64,000 bases of DNA from Isochrysis galbana (lineage: Eukaryota; Haptophyta; Isochrysidales; Isochrysidaceae), in NCBI GenBank assembly GCA_018136815.1, contig CM030940.1, positions 1,984,601-2,048,600 of the forward strand, read 5' to 3'. The notes below the pieces were generated by a model. It saw only the letters and a program-made list of their open reading frames with translations. It searched no databases and was not told the DNA's origin. Below, piece by piece: positions 34,570-45,490 of the stretch. The position numbers were made by a program, and so were the translations under genes. How positions within the stretch are numbered: the stretch's first letter is position 1; every line of letters starts with the position of its first letter.

Positions 34570-34830
34570 GAACAAGGAACAAGAGAAGAAGAAAGAAGAA
34601 AGAAGAAAGAAGAAAGAAGAAAGAAGAAAGAAGAAAGAAGAAAGAAGAAAGAAGAAAGAAGAAAGAAGAAAGAAGAAAGAAGAAAGAAGAAAGAAGAAAG
34701 AAGAAAGAAGAAAGAAGAAAGAAGAAAGAAGAAAGAAGAAAGAAGAAAGAAGAAAGAAGAAAGAAGAAAGAAGAAAGAAGAAAGAAGAAAGAAGAAAGAT
34801 AGAAAGAAGAAAGATAGAAAGATAGAAAAG
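34570..34830. repeat. Heptanucleotide (gaagaaa)n array
   Basis: About 30 units of 7 bp from 34584 to 34797, with slightly altered gatagaaa units at the right end. Because the unit is 7 bp, every plus frame reads the same Lys/Glu/Arg heptad and every minus frame Phe/Leu/Ser. The long frames here are artefacts. It lies just upstream of the chromodomain ORF. Confidence 0.95.
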
Positions 34831-35164
34831 TAGAGTGTGTGGAACGCGGCTGAACGACCGACCGACCGCCCGACATCTAGACACATAGACACATTAATTA
34901 GACATTAGAAGACACGTACATAGTTTGTCGTATAATTGTAGTGGTATATTGATATTGTATCGGGTGCCGCGACTTTTTTGATACAACACCCTATTATCTG
35001 CATAATACTGATAATAAGAATAATAGGTTGAGGGAGGACGCTATTACTATCTATGATGTTAGCTGCCAGCACTATTACTATCTATGATGTTAGCTGAAGT
35101 GGACTATTAGGTTCTAACATCATAGCTCTGAATCAAACCTATTCACAGTCTTACATGGAAGGAG

Positions 35165-35692
35165 CTCACTATTGAGCATGAGTCGGTTGTCCGCCGTGTC
35201 GCACAGTTGGAACGAGAATTTTCCAGCATCTTCCAGAATGGGGAGGGGGCCTTCAGCCGGGCGTCAGCACGTCAGAACGCGCGCGAGATGGAGTCGTCAC
35301 GCTGGTGGACCATGTACGGACAGCATGTCCCCATGCTGGCCAATGTAGCCCAGCAAGTCCTCGCACAACCAGCGGCTGCTTCCGCGGCTGAACGCAATTG
35401 GTCAGTATACGGCCAAATACACAGCGTAAACCGCGCCAGGATGAGCCATCGGACGGCAGACAAGCTGGTATACTGCCATGAGACGATGCATTTACAGGAA
35501 CGGATGCAAAGCGCAGGGTGGTCCCCAGATGTGGTCAAATGGGAGAGTGATGAGGATAGTGATAGTGATGATGATGATTGGATTGGTGATGAACGTGAGG
35601 AAGTTATTGCGAAGCTTATTGCTTTTGAATTTCGAACTTCAATTTGTTTGTTGGCCTTGGCCGTAGCCTTGATTTTGATTACGTATATGTAA
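35165..35692 (+). pseudogene. hAT transposase C-terminal fragment
   Basis: The frame carries the hAT dimerisation domain: RWWTMYGQHVPMLANVAQQVL, AASAAERNWSVYGQIH and MSHRTADKLVYCHE, matching the hATC pattern W...FP.L..lA...L....S.A.ER.FS. It ends with an Asp/Ser-rich tail and a hydrophobic end. The frame is already open upstream (HESVVRRVAQLERE), but no catalytic part is seen. It is a different subfamily from the copy at 42712-46750. Confidence 0.85.
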
Positions 35693-36050
35693 ACGTAATC
35701 GCATCTGAGATTAAATGTTGTTTGATAGCAGATTCTCGTACATTACACAGTTAAGAAGAACTGAGAGCCCCCTCCCCCCCCCCAACCCCCACCCCCTCCT
35801 CCCACTCCCACCCGCCTCTCCGCCTGCCACTGCCACCTGCCACTGCCGCAGCCCCGCGCCCCCGCGCCTGCGGCCGGCCCTGCGCTCGCTCGCTCCGCTC
35901 GCTACTCGCGCGCTACGCGCCCTGCTACGCGCCCTGCGGGCGCTCTGTATTTGGCGACCCGTCAATACAGGGGGCCTCCAAAATACAGTGAAAATACATA
36001 TGTATTCGGCCTCCGGCCAAGTACGGTAAATACGTGTGTCCCATCTAGGC
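35693..36050. repeat. GC-rich intergenic DNA ending in a MITE remnant
   Basis: From about 35947 to 36050, gtatttggc-type phrases and the end tgtcccatctagg match the interior and right end of the MITE at 2775-2957. The left terminal repeat is missing. Confidence 0.65.
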
Positions 36051-36649
36051 TCCCTACAGACACACCAGACACACCGGCCTCCACTCATTCACCAACAACG
36101 GGTTCGCCGTCCACGCTAGGAGCGGCACGAGCAGTGCGGCGGCGGCGGCCCTTCTGTGCCCACCGCCGCGGCCGCCGCGGCTTCCGAGCCTCTTCCTCTC
36201 TCGTGCGCGCGCGGGGGGGGGGGGGAGGCGGAGAGGGCAGAGCACCTCCTGTTTGGGACAACTTCCCCCCCCGCGCCTCCCGCCTCCCGCCTCCCCCCCC
36301 CCCCCCCCCCCCGCGCCCCCTTTGTTGCCCCGGCTCCATAGTTGACGAGACTCCGCCAGGGGAAGGCGCGCGGAGGACGGCGCAGTCGCAGCGCCGAGCC
36401 GATCACATCGGCGAGATTGGGGGAGAACGCGGGCGGAGTGCGGGACGTTTCCCCCTTCCCGTAAGAGGACGCGCGGGGGGCCATGCTGCAACCACGCGAT
36501 CTCGCCCGTATCTGCTCGGCTCCCCCCCGCACGCGGCGGGGCTTCCCCCCCTTCCCTCCGCGGGAGGCTGCGACTTCAAGCGGCGGCTCGGTCCGCCCCC
36601 CGCGCGGCTCGCCCCCCTTCCCCTCCTTTTCCCCTTCCCCCCCGCGCGG
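36051..36649. other. GC-rich DNA with C-runs
   Basis: C-run at 36294-36312 and several homopurine stretches. No gene supported; long open frames are compositional. Confidence 0.45.
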
Positions 36650-37206
36650 AGAGAAGGACAGAGAGAGTTGTGGGAGGATGAGAAGTCTTTCTCGGGAGAG
36701 AGAGAGAGACGGCACTCGGAGAGCTCTCTCCCCGTTCGTTGGAAAAGGCTTCCCGGAGAGAGGGGGAGGAAGAGAGAGAGAGGGGAGGGAGGGGGGGGGG
36801 TGGAGAGAAGAGAGAGAAGGGGGGAGAGAGGAGAAGAAGAAGAGGAGAGGGAGAGAGGGGAGAAGAGAGAGAGAGAAAGGGACAGAGAGACGGAGAGGGA
36901 GGGGGGGAGTGGGGGGAGGGAGGGGGAGGGAGAGAGGGAGAGGGAGCTTCGGACGAGAGGCGGACCGCGTGGGTGGGCGCGAGCCACGGCCTCTGCCTTG
37001 CCCGCTGCCGCCACCGCCGCGTCCCCCCCCCCGCCCCCCCCCCCCCCCCCCCGCACACACACACAACCCACCCGCGAGCCTTCCCTTCCGCCCCCCGCCC
37101 CACTTCCCCTTCCCTGTCCTTTCCCTTCACTTTGCCTCGGCCGCCTGCGCCTAACATCTTGGCTGCTTTCCCTCCCTCACTCCCCCCCTCTCTTCGCGGC
37201 ATGCAG
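36650..37206 (+). promoter_or_regulatory. Purine-rich then C-rich 5' region of kinase copy 2
   Basis: (GA)n-rich from 36660 to 36960, then a C-run near 37022-37052 and a CA repeat, ending at the acceptor GCATGCAG (37199-37206). Likely promoter, first exon and first intron. Confidence 0.45.
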
Positions 37207-40192
37207 GTGCGTACGTGAGGGCTACGACCAGGCAAAGCCTCCCGCCAGCGCGCAACCGGCCCTCCGCAGAGCGTGCGAGCGTCTCCTCACCATGTGCCGA
37301 CGGGTGGACGCCACCGCCGCGACTCCACATTCGGTGGCCGCGTGGCTATGGGGCGCTACCACACGTGCCGTAACGTCGACTCGCTTCTTGTCATTCTCGA
37401 TGCTGCTCGTGAGCTTCCTGAGCGCATGCGTCGCCGACCCCAGCTTCCGAGAAGACCTGCAAGCGGCCGCTGGGCTCTCAATCACTGCACTCTGCATCCT
37501 CTCCATGGCGTTCATTCCGCCCAAGCCGCGCGGCAGCGCGACGGTCCTCGGCGCTCTTGTGCCAGGGCCTCACCTTTGTCTCATGCTCCTCTTGGGCGCA
37601 TGGATCGTCATGTTCACCCCTCAAAGTCCACCGGACCACACCCTCTCGCTCGAGATTGTGGTCATCGCCTTCGCCACCTTTGTCTACCAGCTCTTCTTTG
37701 CGACGCACGGCTTTCCTCGCACGACGCGCCTCGGGGCATTTGCGATAGCCATGGTTGTGCACACACTTCACCCCCTGTATTCGATCGGATGGCGCGAGCC
37801 GTTCTTGATTGGTGTGGGGAGCGTGACGGGCATGTTGTGCGGGGCAGCCATCGTGAACGACGCGCGCGTGACGCAGAGCATGGTCGAGCTCGCGAGCACG
37901 AATCGCCGCGCCGATTCTCGGCTCAACCACATCATCAAGGGCCAGTGCGGTGGCGCAGCGGCTCTCCTCGCCGCACTGATTGAGAGGCGGCGCGAGCAGG
38001 GCGAGCCCGCTCCCACCTCTGACCCCGAGTTTTGGGAATCGCTAGTCGAGATCCACAGGATGCTTGAACAGGCTAGTGAGTGGTGAGTCTTGCCGGTCCA
38101 GTAGCCCGTGCCAGGCCAGGGTCGCAACTGCAGGCAGTGATGGCTGTCACGACTTCGAATTGGACCCTTCTGGTACGGTGCGCTGACTGCATCCCCGGCT
38201 CTTCTGCGCACAGGTGCCACAAGCGCGAGATGTTCTTGCAGCTCGAGGACGGCTCCTACACCACTACCATGACGGAAATGTCTCTTCGCGACGAGCTCGA
38301 GGGAATGATGGGGCCGCGGGCGCAGGTCACGGCGGACGACGTGGTCTCACTGGATAGGACCGTCATGCGGCTGCTGGTGCAAGAGGTAGCCGACAACGCC
38401 ACAAAGTACTCGCCGCCAGGGTCGGCCATCCGAGTCAACGCCACGGTTCAAGCCGGTGTGTAAGCCTTGCTTGAGGCTTGTCCTGAAACGGCCTCGGAGT
38501 CCCTAGTGGTTCTCGCATCCGCCCGCGCAACGCGCTTGAGAAGTAGCTCTGGAGTCAGCACTGGTCAGGGTATGGAGGGGTTTGACGGGGGGAGGGGCGG
38601 AGGAGGTCTGGGTGTTGCCATTGCCGCCTCGCGCCCACAACCGCCACTTGCTTGCTGTGACCAGAGCAAACTGGACATTCGGTACACCTTGCGATCAGCA
38701 ACTTGAATTGCCCTGGAGTGCCACACCTCTCCGTGGCCGAATGCGAGCTCATTTTCAAGAGGGGGTATCGCCGGCGCTTCTCCCGAACCTCTTGCTCTGA
38801 TTTGAGGAGGTAGGCGAGCCCTCCTCCTCACGCCGGACAAGCAGCCCCATGAGCAGGTTATCATCACCAACATATGCTCCACCCCCTTCCCACGCTTGCA
38901 GCAACGGCCTTGGCTTGTCGACGGTCAAGTTGGCAGCAGAGGCCGTTGGTGGGAGAGTAACGATGGAAGCGGATCAGCAACGAACCACTGTGCATATCAT
39001 TCTGCCAGCAGCTCGCGTCGACAACGAGTGCTTGAAGGGAGATTGCACGAAGCTGCAATCGACACCGGAGTCCGCCGTCAATAGCTCGGCTGATGCGCTG
39101 GATGCCAGGCTGAAGGACGCTCCTCAGCCCGCTGAAAACCCAGCTATACTACCCATCTTATCGCCATCACCGATTCGCCGCACGCGATCCGCTGAAGCCA
39201 CCACACGGACCAAGCAGTCCTCTCTCGTGCTTGAACACCGGTCCGACGAGAACTTTCCTCCACCCGTGTGCATTGGCATCGATGACTCGGCCATGCTCCG
39301 CAAGGCGCAGGTCGGAGCGCCTCTTCACCCATGCATCTAGAGTCGCGGCACTCTCAGCCGCTCTGCCATACCCTCGAGCCCACTCACAGCGGCGATCCGC
39401 CACATTGCGAGTGTCGCACTTGGCCGTTCAGCCAATCATACCCTCCAACATTATTGAGGCCCGTAGCACCATGCTGGGAAGCCATGCAAGCGTCCTCACG
39501 CTTTCATCTGTTGCTCGTTGGCAGTCGGCGCTCTTTCGCGTGTTCTTGAAGGCCGATCCAGAACGCAGCATCAGCATCGGAGCTTCTGTGGACGAGGCCG
39601 ACGCATTCGTCGACATTGCGATGGGCACGCGCACAATGTTCGAGCACCCCCCCCCCCCCCCGCCTGCTTGAGCCTTGCATCATCTCTCACGTTTTCAACA
39701 CGATTTCAATTTCAGTAGCTTGTCATGTTTGGTGCACTCGCTCCGGATGCTCGTCTGATCCACGGCTTCCGTCGAGTGGGCCCCGGACCGCCCCCACCTC
39801 TGATTTAGTTCGCACGATTGCCAATGGAGTGCATTTTGCGGTGCAATTCTCTTTGACGATAGTTTCCCCCACCCATCGCCATTCCTTCCAACAGTTCTCT
39901 TGAGCCGGCAAACTTGCCTCCGGCTGACATCGTGGTGCTCGATCAGCATATTGATTATGATGACCACATTCACTGCAAGAAGGGCTCGCAGCTTGCTGCC
40001 GAGCTGCGGAGCAGGGGATTCAAGGGAGTCATCTGCATCTTGACCGGCTCATCGCAAGAAGAGATGGTCAAGCTAAGTCGTTTACCCAGCGTCGATTTTG
40101 CTTTCAGTAAGAGCATGAGCCCCATGGACATTGCCAGGGCGCTTTGGACCGCCCACAAGACAAACAAAGCACGGTCTCCATCTTCGCGGTAA
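37207..40192 (+). CDS. Membrane hybrid histidine kinase with C-terminal receiver, copy 2
   Basis: Resolved exons: 37207-38082 (sensor with about six membrane segments and the H-box DSRLNHIIKGQC), 38214-38455 (N-box VQEVADNATKYSPPG), 38699-38809 (F-box-like AECELIFKRGY), 38902-39310 (G2 box NGLGLSTVKL, linker, receiver start CIGIDDSAML), 39525-39628 (DPERSISIGASVDEADAF) and 39895-40192 (phospho-Asp in DIVVLDQ, LTG, and Lys in AFSKSM). The last two junctions are phase-perfect, and intron 39629-39894 uses a GC donor. A small exon with the G1 box between 38456 and 38698 is needed for phase but was not fixed. All catalytic motifs seen are intact, so the protein is probably active: His autophosphorylation and transfer to its own receiver Asp. 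The signal sensed is unknown. Confidence 0.88.
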
Positions 40193-40317
40193 TATGATGC
40201 GCCGTCATCCTTTTCCTACGTGCGTGACGATTACGTGACGTGATGAGCCCCAAGGCGCTCATCGCGCGGAGAGTTGAAGATGGTGCTGGCCGTACCATCG
40301 CACGACCACCGGGTAGA

Positions 40318-40480
40318 GCTTGGCCTCGTACCCAGCGTGGATTTTGCTTTTTGCAAGTATATGAGCCGTAAGGACGCCGTTTTGACAGCGTCGGGCCGCG
40401 CACATGATCAAGAAGGCAGCACCTCCCTATTGATCCCATGCGCTTTCTTGCAACCTTCATTTTGGTGACTTGCACGACTC
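40318..40480 (+). pseudogene. Degenerate second receiver tail (copy 2)
   Basis: VPSVDFAFCKYMSRKDAV repeats, with changes, the receiver tail LPSVDFAFSKSMSPMDIA that lies about 230 bp upstream. No complete domain; probably a relic of a tandem duplication. Confidence 0.65.
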
Positions 40481-40830
40481 GGAACGCGCTTCTCGCACAA
40501 GGCGTCTAGGCCAGCTTATCGAGTGCTCCTCGAATGCTGTGCCATGGACATCACGCTTTTTGTTGATTGGGAGTGTGAGGGTCAGTCGGATGTCTTAAAT
40601 GTGAATGCGAATATGGAAAATTGATGAAAGTTCTCGGCTTCACCTTGGGTGTTCGATTTTGAACTACTAAGGGGCCTGTGTGGCTCGGGAGTCGGATTTG
40701 GAACAACGAAAGGGGACTACGCGAGGTGCCACACCATTCGAGAAGGTGCCGTGAAACTTGGGGCTCTGAGTTGTTTTGATTGTGTAACTTACCGAAATCA
40801 CCTCCTTTCAGGATAGTAGTATTGAAATAT
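40481..40830. other. Intergenic DNA, nothing recognised
   Basis: No domain, repeat or convincing ORF seen. Confidence 0.5.
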
Positions 40831-41640
40831 TATTGTTAAAGTGGTGGAGCGAGCGCCGACCGCTCCCCTCTCCCAGCCCCTTTCTTTCAGCCCCCCGCAG
40901 TCACGGAAAACACAGTGACTTGCTAAAAGATATAGAAACATTCAACAAACTCAACCTACTTTATAAGTGGAAGTGGGGGTCAATGCAACCTACTTTTATA
41001 AGTAGGGGCCGAAGGGGGCCTCGCAACTAAGTTTATACTTAGTTCGCCCATGGGGGGGCACGAGCCCCCCCCTCTCCACTCCTCCCCTGCCATGGGGGAG
41101 GAACCACCCACTCTCCTGGCATGCCTGATGATGGCTTGCAAGGAGCCCATTGCCATGCTGACCCACTCTGCCTCCCTGACAGGCTCGCCTGATTCGCTCG
41201 TCCTGGCCCCTCGTGGCCAGCCCATCGCTCCAACCCCCCCTCCCCAAAAACTATTGTCATAGTTTGAACTATGGAGCGTACCGCGACCGCTCCCGAGCCC
41301 CAGGCAACCCTCGCCACCGCGCCCCACCTGGGACGCCCCACGCCGCCCGAGGCGGGTCGTCAGAAAGCCCTCTCAGAGCCCATCCAACCCATCCAAACCA
41401 CACCCGCGCAAGCGCGCGGGGTGGCGAGCACTGGCACCGAATAGGTTGCCACCATGGCTCTGCGCATCATGCAGGGGGTCTTGGAGGCCCCCTCCTACAG
41501 TGGGAAACCTTCCCACCCCAAGAGCACCTCATGTGGGAGGGTAGCTCAGCTGCCCTCCCCATGGTGGAAACCTCTACCATCAGTGCACCCAACATGGGAG
41601 GGCACTTCACAACCATCAACCCCATACGGAGAGCACCCCA
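40831..41640 (+). mobile_element. Cluster of three retroelement 5' ends
   Basis: Three starts of the same type follow each other. Near 40831 attattgttaaagt precedes gtggagcgagcgccgaccg. At about 41024-41043 the palindrome aactaagtttatacttagtt precedes an ATG at 41050. At about 41248-41265 aaactattgtcatagttt precedes the ATG at 41271 of MERTATAP...GRPTPPE. The part from 41359 to 41640 is repeated inverted at 15344-15621. A stop occurs at about 41442, so the ORF is short or broken. Confidence 0.7.
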
Positions 41641-41649
41641 TGCCTCTGA

Positions 41650-41940
41650 TTTCCAACTTGTTGACACAATTCTCGTCTTCACCCCACTCTTGTGGGCCAC
41701 TAGTAGCAATCACTCAGTGCCCTGCCTTGGGCCCTCTTTCAACACTAGACTCCCTCTCCCACTCCCCCTTCACACTTCAACCAATCCAAACAGCACGAAC
41801 CCCCCCGCCCTCTGATCAAAGCACCAAAACTTTCAATTCAAGACACATGTTGATACACTTCCCGTTTTCACCCCACGCTTGTGGGCCACAAGTACCTACA
41901 ACTCAGTGCCCTGCCTTGGGCCCTTTTTGTCGCATTCGCG
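41650..41940 (+). repeat. Direct tandem repeat with about 190-bp period
   Basis: About 41655-41745 and 41845-41935 share ttcaccccac, cttgtgggccac and actcagtgccctgccttggg. Probably internal to the retroelement. Confidence 0.8.
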
Positions 41941-42522
41941 AATCGACACTCGTAAGGCTTCTCTTCGTCGTTCGGTATTATCGTTATAATTCTCTCGTTC
42001 TCGTTCTCGGTCAAAAGCTTCGCTTGGATGCATAGGATCTTGGGTTGTGGAGCGCCCTCTCTCTTTCTCTCGAAAGAGAAGGGAAGTTTCCCCACCCTTC
42101 TTCCTCCTAGACGCCTCGCCAATAGGTTTAATTCGCTATCTTCTCCGCGCTTCTCTATCTACTTCAGTGATTGCAATTAGGTTTAATTTGCCATCTCTTC
42201 GCATCTCCCCCTTAGGCCCACCGCATCTCTCTCGTCTTATTCGATAAGTCTTTTGGAATCCTGTGCGGCAGGATTGCCCCTCGTTTCCGTTATGGTGCGA
42301 TTCCCCTTCCAGACGGGATCGCCGACAGATCGCCTTCTGATCGTCGTCCGTCGTTGTCTGGCCGGAGTGTTTGGGTTTGATTTCAGTCGAGTTATGTGAG
42401 AAAGTCGTGGGGCGAGAGTCGGGGTGTTTTCCTGGGTGTCTCTGTCCGTCGTCCTGTCGTCAGTCGTCATCCGTCGTCGCTCTCGCTCTCGTCGCTCTCG
42501 CTCTCGTAACACTCATGGGGAA
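41941..42522. other. CT-rich intergenic DNA, no gene supported
   Basis: Two diverged copies of aggtttaatttgc-like phrases near 42124 and 42178; otherwise nothing recognised. Confidence 0.45.
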
Positions 42523-42657
42523 CGGATCACCGGGGGGGGGGGGGGGCGCGGGCCACCGGATCATATCTAAGCCCTTCACCCCTATCCCCCTAGTAGTGCA
42601 CGGGGGGAGCAGCCTGATGGCGGGGGGGGAAGGGCTGGGGGAGTGGGGGTGTAGAAA
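42523..42657 (+). repeat. Dispersed repeat, copy 2 (partner at 21376-21515)
   Basis: Same blocks in the same order as the other copy, with a longer G-run at 42529-42545. Confidence 0.8.
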
Positions 42658-42711
42658 GTATACTATAGTGGTTCCATTCGCTAGGGTCTTAGTAGCCCTA
42701 GCATCTTCCTC

Positions 42712-43092
42712 ATGTGGAAGCCGCCCGCGCAACAGTGGATGCCAATGTCACAAGTCGTTCCAGAGGTGAAGGTGGCGCGAACCTTCTTCCATGATGATGT
42801 TCAACGGCGATGGATCGACGAAATGCCGGGCTCGCAGCGCGACGAATTCGATATCGCAACTCTCCTCGACCCGCGCTTCAAGACGTATGAGTTCCCAGGG
42901 CTCCAAGACGACGACATGAGCTCCGAGAAGGACCGCGCAATGGCATCGCTGAAAGGCACATGGGTGAGTAGCTGGCAGCCCATTATTGTCGTATCACCTG
43001 CCCCAGCCCCAGCATCGTCGGCTCCCTCTCAAGCTAAGGCCGCGCAGACCACGTCGGATTTTTTGGGCAAGGTGAGTTCTGTGTTAGGTCGT
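42712..43092 (+). pseudogene. hAT transposase, central part, interrupted
   Basis: The frame has the hAT signature DEFDIATLLDPRFKTYEF (the ...A.lLDPRFK... block before the dimerisation domain) and then runs through SDFLGK to the left terminal repeat of the inserted element at 43093. The matching C-terminal part resumes at 46347. Catalytic residues further upstream are not present, so this transposase is also 5'-truncated. Confidence 0.8.
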
Positions 43093-43401
43093 TTGCCTTC
43101 ATTTGGTACCCCTCGTTTCCAAATACGCGATGCGTCGGTATAAAAGAAATCCCCTCCTGTGGGGCTCCGCGCACATAACGTTACTTTATACCCGCGATGG
43201 ATCTCACACAGCTCTCGCTCGTCCCTCCTCGGAGCGCTCTCCATGCGCCGCGCCACACCTAACCGACCCGCCGCCATCGACGCCGCCGTCGACGCCGCCC
43301 TCATCGCACTCATACCGCGCGGCGCTGGCGCTACACCCGGTCGCCCTCACTCTGCCGCCCGCCCGGGTCACACCCCGCACACACACACACACACACACCT
43401 C

Positions 43402-44954
43402 AACCTAGCCACGCTCTCGCGCCCCACACCACCCACACGCCGCCGGAGGGCGCACCGGGAAGTCACACACCTCGCACTGCTCGAAGTGCGCGCGCGGCGG
43501 CGGCGTGAAGGCGAGCGGCGACGAAGGCGCACGCCGCCCGGGCGGGAAGTGAGCGAGCACCGAAGGCTCCGACTTGATCGGGTGCGAAAACCAACCCATC
43601 CGCAGCAGACGGAGCGCGAGCGCATGGCTGGACGGCGTGATGCACTGCTCCAAGTACACACCCCTCCCGAACACATCGGCGACGAGAAAGGCCAGGCTGA
43701 TGCAGAAACGAGTGCCGAGGCGCCCTCTGCCATCGCACCGGTGGTGAATTCTCCAGCGACTGGATAAGTGTCGATCGCTCCGTCGCGACGCGTTCCCACA
43801 AAGCCTTGGCCAAGCAGGCCATGAGGCGGCGCGGCGACTGGAACACGCGGCGTGATCTTGAAGTCAAAGCGATGCTTGGGTCCCGCCACCCAGTCGTAAA
43901 CTGGCCTCGACGTGATGCGGATTTCCCATTCGCCGTCTGCAATGCGCACGGACGAGTAGTGCCGCTCAATCTTGACACCGCCGCACTCGCGTGAGGTGTG
44001 CAGCCACACGTCGGTGAACTTGCTCAGCAAGTGGCCATCTGCGCTGCACGCAGTCGCGTTGTACTGGTGTGCGCCAAAGTTGTGCGCGCCGACAAGGTTG
44101 GCCCACGCGGAAAGCCGCGCGCCATCGGCGTGAACAACGTGCGCCTCGGTCACGAACGTGCCGTGGACGAGCACGTCGCGAAGCCTGAAGTCGGCGGCTT
44201 CAATGCGCACGTTGACAGACAGCTTGCCCGAGCTGAAGAAGTTGTACAGGGTGCCGTTCTTGCCGCGGAAGTCGGCGTGACCGCCGTGCGCAAAGACGAG
44301 GTGCGGGTCGCCTGTGGTGGTGCCGCTGGACGTCGACGGCGAGAAGTAGCGCAGGCGTGTAATCTGAGGAAGAGCGCCACCAGAATCGTTACCACCAGCA
44401 CGCACCACGAGTCGAAATGTGGTGTACGAGCTTGCGCCGTTGAGGACGATGGTCTTCACTTGATCGTTGTTAACGATTGGCTCGTCCCAAACAAGCGCGC
44501 TGTTGTCGTAGAGCGTGTCCCATGCACTGCCTGACCACCCAAGCAGGACAAACGAAACTACTCGGCTGTTAAAGTTGCACGTCATCTCTAACTTGTTGAG
44601 GGCGCGTGCAGAAGGCATCGTCAGCTGGATCCATTCGCCCGCGATGCCCTCGGTGACCACACTGCCCGTATACGTACCCGAATCGTAATTTGCATCAGGT
44701 ATCCAGCCACGAATCCCGTAAGCTTCCGATTCTTGATCACTGAATGCGTAAAAAGCGTACTGTGAGGGGAAGATGGGATAAATCGAAGAAGACTCCGCGA
44801 CATAGTCTCCATCGGCAAACGTGGTCGTAGCGGCCGTCATATCTGCGGGAGGAGACTCCTGCAGATCTTGGAGCCGACGGATTGCCTCTGTCGGCACAAC
44901 ACGGCCGACAGGCAGCGCAAGCGCAATGGCTAAAAAGTGAGTGAGTTGGAGCAT
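43402..44954 (-). CDS. Secreted protein with discoidin-like and vWD-like domains (apparent frameshift near the end)
   Basis: The start MLQLTHFLAIALALPVG at 44954 gives a good signal peptide; an ATG at 44978 is an alternative. Residues about 60-190 form an F5/8-type-C-like fold: GTYTGSVVTEGIAGEWIQLTMP, then FVLLGWSGSAWDTLYD and TFRLVVRAG. Next comes a vWD-like module starting TTGDPHLVFAHGGHADFRGKN, continuing through YDWVAGPKHRFDFKI and HGLLGQGFVG to a GEFTTGAMAEGA motif. Near 43700-43745 the reading must slip one base, because the next frame continues the protein-like sequence (FLVADVFGRGVYLEQC, MGWFSHPIKSEPSVLAHFP) to a stop at 43402. This may be a sequencing error, decay or programmed shift. 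It diverges from the cysteine-rich gene across about 60-85 bp. Function is inferred only: a secreted adhesion or surface protein. Confidence 0.8.
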
Positions 44955-45038
44955 CGGTGGTTTGACATCTCTCAACATTTTTTCACACGGGGCACCCACG
45001 CCGACGGCGAGCGCGACGCCGGAAACGTTGAAAAAAAA
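44955..45038. promoter_or_regulatory. Short divergent intergenic promoter region
   Basis: At most 84 bp separate the start codons of two divergent cargo genes. It contains T- and A-runs (tttttt at 44978, aaaaaaaaa just before the plus-strand ATG). Such tight divergent spacing is unlike the other genes in the window and more like viral packing. Confidence 0.5.
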
Positions 45039-45428
45039 ATGGACATACGAGTAGATATGCCCTCGAAACGACTTTTGATTGCCCTCGCGGTGGTCGTCGC
45101 CACCGTGGTCGCCGCCATCGTCGTGGCGTTGGTACTCACGAATAAGAAGCAGCCAGACAGATGTAAGGATGTGGATGGAGAGTGTGCAAACGATGGAGAC
45201 TGTTGTCACGATCTCGTGTGTTCCGACCAAAAGTGCCGTACCGTCACACCGTGTATCGAGAAACGGGGGGCGTGCAGTTATGGCGACGAGTGCTGTGAAG
45301 GACTTGAGTGCAATGACGAGGGAGTGTGTGAGACGCCATGCCGCGAGCCAGGGTCGGTGTGCCAAAGTAACTCGGAGTGCTGTGGTGAATACACGTGTCG
45401 TAGTGGTACCTGCAGATCTGATGACTGA
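45039..45428 (+). CDS. Membrane-anchored protein with three cystine-knot-like repeats
   Basis: 129 residues from the ATG at 45039 (45057 is an alternative). A basic start (MPSKR) precedes a single long hydrophobic helix (LLIALAVVVATVVAAIVVAL), suggesting a type II membrane protein or uncleaved signal anchor. The rest is three repeats of C-x6-C-x5-CC-x4-C-x4/5-C: from CKDVDGEC, from CIEKRGAC and from CREPGSVC. This six-cysteine spacing is like inhibitor-knot or dickkopf-type modules. It has no introns and ends 62 bp before the next cargo gene. The role is unknown; an extracellular binding or protective domain is a guess. Cysteine spacing alone does not make it a toxin. Confidence 0.85.
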   Translation: MDIRVDMPSKRLLIALAVVVATVVAAIVVALVLTNKKQPDRCKDVDGECANDGDCCHDLVCSDQKCRTVTPCIEKRGACSYGDECCEGLECNDEGVCETPCREPGSVCQSNSECCGEYTCRSGTCRSDD

Positions 45429-45490
45429 TTGGCGAGCACGGAACAAAGTGAAAGGCGCTCACGGAAGCTTTTTTCGTTTCGTGCTCATAA

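Larger units (their letters stand above)
36650..40490 (+). repeat. Right arm of the large inverted repeat (kinase copy 2)
   Basis: Mirror of 22565-26400. The last clear match on the gene-distal side is near cttgcacgac at about 40475. See the left arm for the identity pattern. Confidence 0.9.

Noticed and set aside
34485-34892. Lys/Glu- and Phe/Leu-rich ORFs in all frames
   Set aside because: Direct translation of the 7-bp (gaagaaa)n array.
35951-37206. N-terminal extension of kinase copy 2 as one 711-codon ORF
   Set aside because: The extension reads GC- and GA-rich low complexity, is not matched in copy 1, and a good acceptor lies at 37199-37206 just before the conserved exon.
43080-43110. 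Target-site duplication for the 3.25-kb element
   Set aside because: Flanks (left ttaggtcgt, right gccgccttt) do not match convincingly; I report the TIRs only.
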